From: Deltaproteobacteria bacterium
GTDB lineage: Bacteria; Myxococcota; Polyangia; Polyangiales; B10-G4
Reading direction: 5' to 3'
NCBI GenBank assembly: GCA_019312705.1
Contig: JAFDCW010000029.1
Coordinates: forward strand, 1 to 15,062
DNA length: 15,062 bases
In this document: piece after piece, positions 1 to 5,933 of the stretch
Numbering within the stretch: position 1 is the stretch's first letter
Layout of the letters: each line of letters opens with the position of its first letter
Notes under the pieces: model-generated
Seen by the model: only the letters and a program-made list of their open reading frames with translations
Databases searched by the model: none
Told to the model about the DNA's origin: nothing
Program-made: the position numbers and the translations under genes

Positions 1-5
1 CCGCC

Positions 6-1184
6 ATGCCCGTCATCGTTCCGCTGCTCGCGTTCCTGACCGTCGCCAGCCTCATCTGGGGCACGGCTCACTGGTACGTGGGCCGGCGTGTGCTGCGCCC
101 CCTCGAACTCCCCGGGCCAAAGCGCCGTCGTGCGTGGCGCCTGATCATCGCCGCCGCCGCTGTCGGGCCCCTGACGATGGTGAGCGCGCGCTTCATCGCC
201 GACGCATGGTGGATCACGCCGCTCCGGTGGGTCTCCTACATCTACATGGGGTTCTTCTCGGTCCTCTTCGCGCTCTCGGTCGTTCGGGACCTGGCCTTCG
301 GCGCCGAGCGCTTGGTCCGGCGGATGACGGGTGCCGAGGCTCCGGACTCGGCACGTCGCCGTTTTCTGCTCAATGGCTCGAACGCCGCCTTCCTCGGTAC
401 GAGCGGTGTTCTATCGGGGTTTGGGCTCTACGAAGCGCACCGGGTGCCCGAGGTCGTCGAGGTCGACGTCCCGGTGCCGGGCCTCGTTCCGGGCCTCGAG
501 GGCTACCGCATCGCGCAGATCAGCGATATCCACATCGGCGCGACCATCAAAGGGCCCTGGCTCCGAGAGGTGGTCGCGCGGGTCAACGGACTCGACGCCG
601 ACCTCATCGCCGTCACCGGGGACCTCGTCGATGGCAGCGTCGCCGAGCGCGGCCGTGACGTCGCGCCGATAGCCGATCTCGCGGCCCCCGACGGCGTGTA
701 TTTCGTGACGGGAAACCACGAGTATTACTCGGGGGTCCTCGAGTGGTGTGACGAGGTCGCACGCCTCGGGCTCACCGTCCTCAACAATGCCCATCGGGTC
801 GTCGAACGCGGCGACGTGACGATGGTCGTCGGCGGCGTCACCGACTTTCGAGCGGACCGTCACCTCGAGAGCCACCAGAGTGACCCCGACGCCGCCCTCG
901 CCGGGGCGCCGCCGGCGGACTTCAAGCTGCTGCTCGCCCACCAACCCAAGAGCATCGTCGGGGCAGCGCGGGCGGGCTTCGACTTGCAGCTCTCCGGCCA
1001 TACCCACGGGGGGCAGTTCTTTCCCTGGAGCTTGTTCGTCGGCCTCGCCCACCCCTTCACCGAGGGCCTCGGCCTGCACGACAGGACCCACATTTACGTC
1101 AACCGCGGCACCGGTTACTGGGGCCCGCCGCACCGGGCCGGCGTGCCGTCGGAGATTACGCTTCTGCGGCTCGTTGCGGCTTGA
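6..1184 (+). CDS. Membrane-anchored metallophosphoesterase (YkuE/YaeI-like)
   Basis: A 392-residue predicted phosphohydrolase of the calcineurin-like family, which uses a two-metal centre to hydrolyse phosphoesters; membrane-bound members of this type often act on lipid-linked substrates, but the substrate here is unknown. The metal ligands are visible in order: SDIHIG (D174, H176), VTGDLVD (D206), GNHEY (N237, H238), LAHQP (H312) and SGHTHGGQ (H332, H334). The first ~140 residues hold hydrophobic segments at about 4-20, 44-62 and 72-95, followed by an RRRFLL motif (117-122) before another hydrophobic stretch. This layout places the catalytic domain beyond the membrane anchor; the RRRFLL motif resembles a Tat signal. 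The start is the ATG five bases from the window edge; it gives a sensible first membrane segment, but an upstream start outside the window cannot be excluded. The LOG-family gene follows 19 bp later on the same strand and may be cotranscribed. Confidence 0.9.
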   Translation: MPVIVPLLAFLTVASLIWGTAHWYVGRRVLRPLELPGPKRRRAWRLIIAAAAVGPLTMVSARFIADAWWITPLRWVSYIYMGFFSVLFALSVVRDLAFGAERLVRRMTGAEAPDSARRRFLLNGSNAAFLGTSGVLSGFGLYEAHRVPEVVEVDVPVPGLVPGLEGYRIAQISDIHIGATIKGPWLREVVARVNGLDADLIAVTGDLVDGSVAERGRDVAPIADLAAPDGVYFVTGNHEYYSGVLEWCDEVARLGLTVLNNAHRVVERGDVTMVVGGVTDFRADRHLESHQSDPDAALAGAPPADFKLLLAHQPKSIVGAARAGFDLQLSGHTHGGQFFPWSLFVGLAHPFTEGLGLHDRTHIYVNRGTGYWGPPHRAGVPSEITLLRLVAA

Positions 1185-1203
1185 ATCGAGTATCTTCCCG
1201 CCC

Positions 1204-1794
1204 ATGTCGGAACGAGCGCATCTTTGTGTCTTCCTGGGCTCGAGCAATCGCGCCGCGCCCGCCTACTTCGAAGCGGCCCGGGCGGTGGGAGCGGCCCTCG
1301 TCGACAACGGTCTGTCCCTCGTCTATGGCGGCGCGAAGGTGGGCTTGATGGGGGCCCTCGCGGACGCGGTCCTCGCCGCTGGCGGTGAAGCCCGGGGGGT
1401 CATCCCTCGGCAGCTCTTCGACAAGGAGGTCGCCCACGAGGGGCTGACCGAGCTGCACGTCGTCGACTCGATGCACGAGCGCAAGGTGAAGATGTACGAG
1501 ATCTCCGACGCCTTCCTCGCGCTGCCGGGGGGCTTCGGCACCTTCGAAGAGCTCTTCGAGATCACCACCTGGGCTCAGCTGGGCATGCACCAGAAGCCCA
1601 TCGGCGTCCTCGACGTCGACGGATACTACGCACCTCTCCGAACCCTCGCCGACGGCGCCGTCGATGCCGGCCTCGTCGCCGCCGAGCACCGCAAGATCCT
1701 ACTCTTCGGCGACGACCCCGCCTCCCTCGTCGCCAAACTCAAGACACACGTTGCCCCCCACTTCGACAAGCTCATCGGCCGCGAAGCAACCTAA
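1204..1794 (+). CDS. LOG-family protein (TIGR00730; cytokinin-riboside-phosphate phosphoribohydrolase-like)
   Basis: A 196-residue Rossmann-fold protein of the LOG/TIGR00730 family. Characterised members release the base from nucleoside 5'-monophosphates; in bacteria this probably serves nucleotide salvage or clean-up rather than hormone synthesis. The family signatures are present: FLGSS at 10-14 and YGGAKVGLMG at 41-50 (nucleotide-binding loops), SMHERK at 89-94, and the catalytic PGGFGTFEE at 108-116. Length is normal for the family. ATG 1204 is chosen because the LOG fold starts immediately after it (CVFLGSSN); the same frame is open upstream to 880, but that portion lies inside the phosphoesterase gene and is a shadow. 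The TAA stop (1792-1794) overlaps the first bases of a hairpin repeat (1793-1889), so the repeat edge supplies the last two bases of the stop codon. Confidence 0.93.
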   Translation: MSERAHLCVFLGSSNRAAPAYFEAARAVGAALVDNGLSLVYGGAKVGLMGALADAVLAAGGEARGVIPRQLFDKEVAHEGLTELHVVDSMHERKVKMYEISDAFLALPGGFGTFEELFEITTWAQLGMHQKPIGVLDVDGYYAPLRTLADGAVDAGLVAAEHRKILLFGDDPASLVAKLKTHVAPHFDKLIGREAT

Positions 1795-1889
1795 ACAGTG
1801 CCGTATGGAGCGCGATCCACGGCGCGATCTGGCCTCGCTTGAAACCGAGACCACCTCGCTTGTGTCTCACGCTCCAGGAGGCACTGTTT
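1793..1889 (+). repeat. Hairpin repeat element, copy 1 (97 bp, REP/MITE-like)
   Basis: The ends form an inverted repeat: AAACAGTGCC (1793-1802) pairs perfectly with GGCACTGTTT (1880-1889), then a 3x3 internal loop (GTA / GGA), then TGGAGCG (1806-1812) pairs with CGCTCCA (1870-1876). The interior holds a direct 9-bp repeat CCTCGCTTG at 1833-1841 and 1854-1862. The whole element aligns with a second copy on the minus strand at 7635-7778. By hand count 75 of 97 aligned positions are identical, once a 47-bp insert in copy 2 is set aside. The best-conserved part is the core GAAACCGAGACCACCTCGCT and the following TGTGTCTCACGC. There is no obvious target-site duplication. It begins on the stop codon of the LOG gene. 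A REP-type palindrome, a MITE or a transcribed structured element are all possible; I infer the family from two copies only. Confidence 0.8.
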
Positions 1890-1901
1890 CGTGCCGATTC
1901 T

Positions 1902-2177
1902 CTAGCGGTGTTTGTCGACCCACGTGGTGAGCTCGTCGCGGACAGCGTCGGGGATGGCGCGGGCGGGGCCGTCTTTGCGGAAGGCTGCGTAGGTCTGGAT
2001 TAGGGGGTCGTGCTCCCCTTCTCCGACCTCATCGGCGAAGATGTGGCTCCATCGGAACCACCGGAGCCCCTCGTCGGTCGTCGTGAGTCCCTCGTAGTGC
2101 GCGCTGTCTTCGCCGTCTCCCCAGCGCCAGGTGCGGTGGGGGCTTTCGAGCCAGGCAGCGAGGCGTTCACGATCCAT
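1902..2177 (-). CDS. Hypothetical small soluble protein (91 aa)
   Basis: I do not recognise this protein. It is short, acidic and tryptophan-rich (five Trp), starts MDRERLAAWLESPHRTWRW and ends in a charged helix-like stretch (AVRDELTTWVDKHR). There is no signal peptide or membrane segment, so it should be cytoplasmic. ATG 2177 is preferred over upstream in-frame starts reaching 2399, because those would run into the divergently oriented Nramp-like gene and the extra sequence is proline-rich shadow coding. Its composition (balanced charged and aromatic residues, no low-complexity runs) looks like genuine coding, but with no recognised family this remains moderate. It lies back to back with the transporter gene starting at 2233 and tail-on to the hairpin repeat at 1793-1889. 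Confidence 0.6.
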   Translation of the reverse strand: MDRERLAAWLESPHRTWRWGDGEDSAHYEGLTTTDEGLRWFRWSHIFADEVGEGEHDPLIQTYAAFRKDGPARAIPDAVRDELTTWVDKHR

Positions 2178-2185
2178 CGATCGCG

Positions 2186-2213
2186 CATATACCTGCTGGC
2201 GATGAGCGAGCAA
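2186..2213 (-). promoter_or_regulatory. Possible sigma-70-like promoter for the 91-aa gene
   Basis: On the minus strand TTGCTC (2213-2208) and TATATG (2191-2186) are separated by 16 bp, a weak but recognisable -35/-10 pair. The -10 ends 8 bp before the ATG at 2177, so transcription from it would be nearly leaderless. This is the only AT-containing stretch in the 55-bp divergent gap. Low confidence: motifs of this quality occur by chance. Confidence 0.22.
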
Positions 2214-2232
2214 TAGGATAAAACGGCGGCCG

Positions 2233-3549
2233 ATGACCGAGGGGAGCATCTCTAACGGGGACAGGCGGGGACTCTGGGCCTCCCTCGGGCCCGGCATCCT
2301 CTTCACCGGGGCCGCCGTCGGCGTCTCCCACCTGGTGCAGTCGACCCGCGCCGGCGCGATGTTCGGTCTCGGCTTCATCGGAATCGTCATCGTCGCCAAC
2401 GTCGTGAAGTACTCGGCCTTTCGCGCGGGCCCTCACTACGCAGCGGCGACCGGCACGTCCCTCCTCGAGGGCTACCGCCGCCAAGGGACCTGGGCCCTGG
2501 TGCTCTATTCGCTTCTGACCGTCGGGACGATGTTCACGGTCCAGGCGGCGGTGACCATGTTGACTGCCGGCCTGCTCATCGCGGTCCTCGGCCTCGACGG
2601 CCCCCTCGCCTCGCCCCTCGCGCTCTCCGCGGTGCTCACCGTCGTCTGCGCAGGCGTGCTCGCCGCCGGACACTTTCACTGGCTCGACCGCATCGGCAAG
2701 GTCTTGGTCTCGGTGCTCACGGTGAGCACGGTGATCGCGGCGGCGGTCGCGCTCCCGAAGCTCGACCTCGGTCTCGGGGCAGGCGCAAGCTCGCTGCTCC
2801 CGTCCGCCGAGATGTTCTCGCCCGCCGCGCTGCCCTTCGTCGTCGCCCTCGTCGGCTGGATGCCCTCGGCGATCGACGTTTCCGTCTGGCAGTCCCTCTG
2901 GACCCTGGCCCGGGAGAAGGACTCGGGGCACCGCCCGACCCTCCGCGAGTCGATGTTCGATTTCCACCTCGGGTATTTCGGCACGGCCTTCCTCGCCCTC
3001 TGTTTCGTCGTCCTCGGCGCGGCCCTGGTGCACGGGAAAGACGTCGAGATTGCGTCGGGGGCGGGCGCCTTCGCGGGGCAGGTCGTGAGCCTCTATACCG
3101 AAGCCCTGGGCGAGTGGAGCCGGCCGCTGATCGGCGTCGCAGCCTTTGCGACCATGTTCTCGACGACCCTCACGGTCATCGACGGCTTTCCCCGAGCGCT
3201 CTCGGTCCTCTGGGCCCGCTTCCGGGGCCCCGAAGAGCCCGGCGAAGCCGGCTCCCTCACCGGGTCCTCGCGCCGCGTCTACTGGGCCAGTCTCGTTCTT
3301 CTCGGCCTCGGCGCTCTCGGGATCATCGCCTTCATGGTGCAGAACCTCCTGGTCATGGTCGACGTCGCCACGACCCTGTCCTTTCTCACCGCGCCGGTCC
3401 TCGCCTGGCTCAATCACCGGGCCGTGCTAGGCAGCGAGGTCCGAGAGCACGCCCGGCCATCTCGGGGCCTCACGGCGCTGAGCGCCGGGTCAATTCTGGT
3501 TCTCGCGATATTCGCCGTGTATTACCTCGTGCTTCGTTTCGGGACCTGA
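2233..3549 (+). CDS. Nramp-fold transporter, divergent (non-canonical metal site)
   Basis: A 438-residue integral membrane protein with about 11 hydrophobic segments and the Nramp (SLC11) pattern at its start: a GPG (19-21) leading into a broken first helix and an Ala-Gly pair (STRAGA, 37-42). Canonical Nramp proteins import Mn2+/Fe2+ with proton coupling, using DPGN in TM1 and a Met-Pro-His in TM6. Here the TM1 equivalent reads AVGVSH (28-33), and the TM6 equivalent reads GWMPSAIDVSVWQS (208-221), which keeps Met-Pro (M210, P211) but lacks the His. The substrate may therefore differ from Mn/Fe, so I do not assign mntH. The ATG at 2233 puts the first helix about 16 residues in, as usual. The exchanger gene starts 4 bp after the stop, so the two are probably cotranscribed, which suggests a shared role in cation handling. 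Confidence 0.85.
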   Translation: MTEGSISNGDRRGLWASLGPGILFTGAAVGVSHLVQSTRAGAMFGLGFIGIVIVANVVKYSAFRAGPHYAAATGTSLLEGYRRQGTWALVLYSLLTVGTMFTVQAAVTMLTAGLLIAVLGLDGPLASPLALSAVLTVVCAGVLAAGHFHWLDRIGKVLVSVLTVSTVIAAAVALPKLDLGLGAGASSLLPSAEMFSPAALPFVVALVGWMPSAIDVSVWQSLWTLAREKDSGHRPTLRESMFDFHLGYFGTAFLALCFVVLGAALVHGKDVEIASGAGAFAGQVVSLYTEALGEWSRPLIGVAAFATMFSTTLTVIDGFPRALSVLWARFRGPEEPGEAGSLTGSSRRVYWASLVLLGLGALGIIAFMVQNLLVMVDVATTLSFLTAPVLAWLNHRAVLGSEVREHARPSRGLTALSAGSILVLAIFAVYYLVLRFGT

Positions 3550-3553
3550 TCGC

Positions 3554-4558
3554 TTGCAGGAACTCCTCGCACCCGCGCTCGCGATCGTCTTCGGCTTCGT
3601 CGCCCTCGTTTGGGGCGCCGACCGCTTCGTCGAAGGCTCGGCGGCCACCGCCCGAAACCTCGGCGTATCGCCCCTCATCATCGGTCTGACGGTCGTCGCC
3701 TTCGGCACCAGCGCCCCGGAGATGCTGGTCTCGGGCTTCGCCGCCTGGGCCGGTAAGGGGGGCCTCGCCATCGGCAACGCCATCGGCTCGAACATCACCA
3801 ATGTCGCCCTGGTCCTCGGCGTCTCGGCGATCATCACGCCGCTCACGGTGCATTCGAAGATCCTCCGCCGTGAGCTGCCGCTGCTCTTCCTCACGATGTT
3901 GGTGGCCCTCGGGCTGCTCTCCGATGGGCACCTCGGCCGGGCCGACGGGGCGATCCTCTTGGCCGGGCTCATCGGCCTCGTCGGCTGGATGCTCGCCCAA
4001 GGCCTCCGGGAGCGGCGGACCAGCGGCGAAAAAGACGCCCTCGAAGAGGAGTTCGCCGAAGAGATCCCCTCGGGTATGCCCCCCGCGAAGGCGGGCTTCT
4101 GGCTGCTCCTCGGCCTCCTGGTACTTCTCGGAGGAGCGCGCCTGGTCGTCTATGGGGCTTCGGAAATCGCCCACCACTTCGGGGTCTCGGACCTGGTCAT
4201 CGGCCTGACCGTCGTGGCCCTCGGGACGAGCCTGCCGGAACTCGCGGCGTCGGTCGTCTCGGCCCTCAAGAACGAGCATGACATCGCCATCGGCAATGTC
4301 ATCGGATCCAACATGTTCAATCTGCTCGGCGTGCTCGCCCTGCCGGGGCTGATCAGCCCCGTCGACGTCGGGCCCGCGGTGCTCTCCCGGGACGTGCCGG
4401 TGATGATCTGCGTCACGGCGCTGCTCTGGCTCATGGCCCGGGGCTTCGAGGTCGAGAGCAAGGTGAGCCGGGTCAGCGGCATCGTGCTCGTCGTCGTCTA
4501 CGTCGGCTACATCGGCTGGCTCTTCTACACGATGGCCGGAGCGCCCGGGGCGGGCTGA
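3554..4558 (+). CDS. Calcium/sodium antiporter, YrbG-like (CaCA family)
   Basis: A 334-residue exchanger of the Ca2+:cation antiporter family, which moves Ca2+ (or a similar cation) across the inner membrane against Na+ or H+. Both alpha repeats are intact. Alpha-1 has GTSAPE (51-56) and GNAIGSN (74-80); alpha-2 has GTSLPE (224-229) and GNVIGSN (247-253). Their Glu/Asn/Ser residues line the ion path in known structures. The two halves, each of about five helices, are joined by an acidic cytoplasmic loop around 152-175 (KDALEEEFAEE), where Ca2+ sensing might occur. Length is typical for prokaryotic members. The start is TTG 3554, directly after the Nramp-like stop; no better ATG lies upstream of the first helix. 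It ends 9 bp from the stop of the convergent DMT gene, with no clear terminator hairpin between them. Confidence 0.92.
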   Translation: MQELLAPALAIVFGFVALVWGADRFVEGSAATARNLGVSPLIIGLTVVAFGTSAPEMLVSGFAAWAGKGGLAIGNAIGSNITNVALVLGVSAIITPLTVHSKILRRELPLLFLTMLVALGLLSDGHLGRADGAILLAGLIGLVGWMLAQGLRERRTSGEKDALEEEFAEEIPSGMPPAKAGFWLLLGLLVLLGGARLVVYGASEIAHHFGVSDLVIGLTVVALGTSLPELAASVVSALKNEHDIAIGNVIGSNMFNLLGVLALPGLISPVDVGPAVLSRDVPVMICVTALLWLMARGFEVESKVSRVSGIVLVVVYVGYIGWLFYTMAGAPGAG

Positions 4559-4567
4559 GCGGCCGAG

Positions 4568-5473
4568 TCACTCCGCCGCCGGGCTCCGGAGGACCAGCAG
4601 GAGCCCTGCGCCGACGACCATGGCGCCGCCGACGAGGGCGGCCCCCGATGGCGCCGCGTCGAAGATGACCAAGTCCAGGAGCGCCGCCCAAAGGGGTGCG
4701 GCGTAGCTGGCCGCGGCGACGATCGACGCCTTCTCGAGCCGATAGGCGTTGGTCATGAGCACCTGCCCCGCCGTCGCAGCGAGGCCCGTGCCGACGAGGT
4801 AGGGAACGAGGTGTGCCGGCGGCAGGGAAAGGAGCCGGCCCTCGGTGAGCACGTAGGCCGGCACGGCGAGGACGAGGGTGAACATCTGAAACCAAAAGAC
4901 GATGGCCAGGGGATGGTCGGTCTTGCCGAGGGCGCGGATGGCCATGTGGGCCAGCGCCGAAAAGAGCGCCGCCCCGAGGGCCCAGAGGCCGTAGGTGCCG
5001 CCGACCGCGAGCTCGGGGCCGATGAGCAGCCCGCAGCCGACCAGGCCGAAGATGAGGACCACCCAGATGAGTGGCCCGGAGCGTTCGGCCCGGCCCAGTA
5101 CGAGGGGGGCGAAGAGGGCGATGACGATGGGTTGGAGCTTGACGATGATCGAGAGGTCCGCCAGGGCGAGGCCCTTCGCCGCCGTGAAGAAGCACGTCAT
5201 GGCCGCGAAGCCGAGGACTCCTCGGAGCGCCATGCCGCGGCGATTCTCGATACCGATTCCTGGCCCTTTGGCGAGGGCGAGGGCGAAGGTGATCGGCAGG
5301 GCGACGACGGAGCGCCAGGCGATCACCTCGAAGGCGGTCAGCTCCTGTCGGGCGACCTTCACGGTCGCGACCATGATGGTGAACATCAGGGTCGCGAAAA
5401 CCATGAGAATGGGGCCGCGCCGCACGGGGACGACTATGGGACCCGCACGCACCTGCGCCACCCTGTACGTCAT
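4568..5473 (-). CDS. EamA/DMT-superfamily transporter
   Basis: A 301-residue inner-membrane protein with ten hydrophobic segments (about 22-40, 48-68, 82-100, 105-127, 134-151, 160-180, 190-210, 222-240, 250-270, 275-296) arranged as two five-helix EamA halves. Typical EamA features are present: an Arg after the second helix begins (AWRSVVALP), a KLQP motif in helix 4 (112-115), and the equivalent Tyr/Pro-rich stretch (SYAAPLWAALLD) in helix 9. Family members export metabolites such as amino acids or take up small solutes; the substrate cannot be read here. ATG 5473 is used; a later ATG at residue 24 is possible and would remove the 20-residue basic leader. The gene lies divergent to the truncated kinase (23 bp apart) and convergent with the exchanger. 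Confidence 0.9.
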   Translation of the reverse strand: MTYRVAQVRAGPIVVPVRRGPILMVFATLMFTIMVATVKVARQELTAFEVIAWRSVVALPITFALALAKGPGIGIENRRGMALRGVLGFAAMTCFFTAAKGLALADLSIIVKLQPIVIALFAPLVLGRAERSGPLIWVVLIFGLVGCGLLIGPELAVGGTYGLWALGAALFSALAHMAIRALGKTDHPLAIVFWFQMFTLVLAVPAYVLTEGRLLSLPPAHLVPYLVGTGLAATAGQVLMTNAYRLEKASIVAAASYAAPLWAALLDLVIFDAAPSGAALVGGAMVVGAGLLLVLRSPAAE

Positions 5474-5496
5474 GGTGGGACAAATACACCCGTGCC

Positions 5497-5930
5497 GTGA
5501 CCTTGCCAGGTGAGCCGAATCGATCGACCATCAATCTCGGTACAGCGTTGGGCGAGGCAAAAAAGCACAAGCTGCGTGACGCCGAGGTGACGCAAGTCGG
5601 GCGATATCAGCTCGCCTTCGAACTCGCCTCGGGGGGAATGGCGACGGTCTACCTCGCGCGCACCCAGGGGCCGGCGGGCTTCGACAAGGTCGTGGCGCTG
5701 AAGCGCATCCATCCCCACCTGGCCAAGGAAGGGCAGTTCATCGACATGTTCCTCGACGAGGCGCGCATCGCGTCGAGGATCAGCCACCCCAACGTCTGCA
5801 GTGTCTTCGACTTCGGTGAAGCCGAAGGCTCGTACTTCATCGCGATGGAGTACGTGATGGGGGAGACGGTGTCGCGTCTCATCCGGCGCCTGCGTCGTAA
5901 CGAGGACAGCTACAAGGATCTACCCCTGAA
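5497..5930 (+). pseudogene. Serine/threonine protein kinase, truncated after the N-lobe
   Basis: The frame opening at GTG 5497 encodes the first ~143 residues of a PknB-like (Hanks-type) kinase. Visible elements are the glycine-rich loop ELASGGMATVYLA (42-54), the ATP-anchoring lysine in VALKRI (K69), the alpha-C glutamate in LDEARIASRISHPN (E88), and the hinge MEYVMGETV (117-125). Homology stops after SYKDLPL (138-144): the HRD catalytic loop, DFG, activation segment and all of the C-lobe are absent. From about 5931 the frame reads antisense through the 3' end of the beta-barrel gene, ending in 50 residues of unrelated, basic, Ser/Thr-rich sequence at a stop at 6076-6078. Such a protein cannot be an active kinase. 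It is either a remnant left by a deletion or rearrangement, or the product of a misjoined assembly. The GTG start lies 23 bp from the divergent DMT gene, so the native 5' end appears intact. Confidence 0.85.
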
Positions 5931-5933
5931 GCG

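Noticed and set aside
1664..1930. Short plus-strand frame covering copy 1 of the hairpin repeat, with a peptide (LETETTSL) also encoded at copy 2.
   Set aside because: The shared peptide reflects the DNA repeat; the frame overlaps the LOG gene and has no independent coding support.
2167..3417. Long minus-strand frame opposite the Nramp-like gene, rich in Glu, Gly, Asp and Arg.
   Set aside because: Low-complexity charged translation typical of the complement of a GC-rich membrane-protein gene; no domain and it overlaps a clear transporter.
4559..4567. Possible bidirectional terminator between the convergent exchanger and DMT genes.
   Set aside because: Only 9 bp separate the stops and no stem-loop with a T tract is visible.
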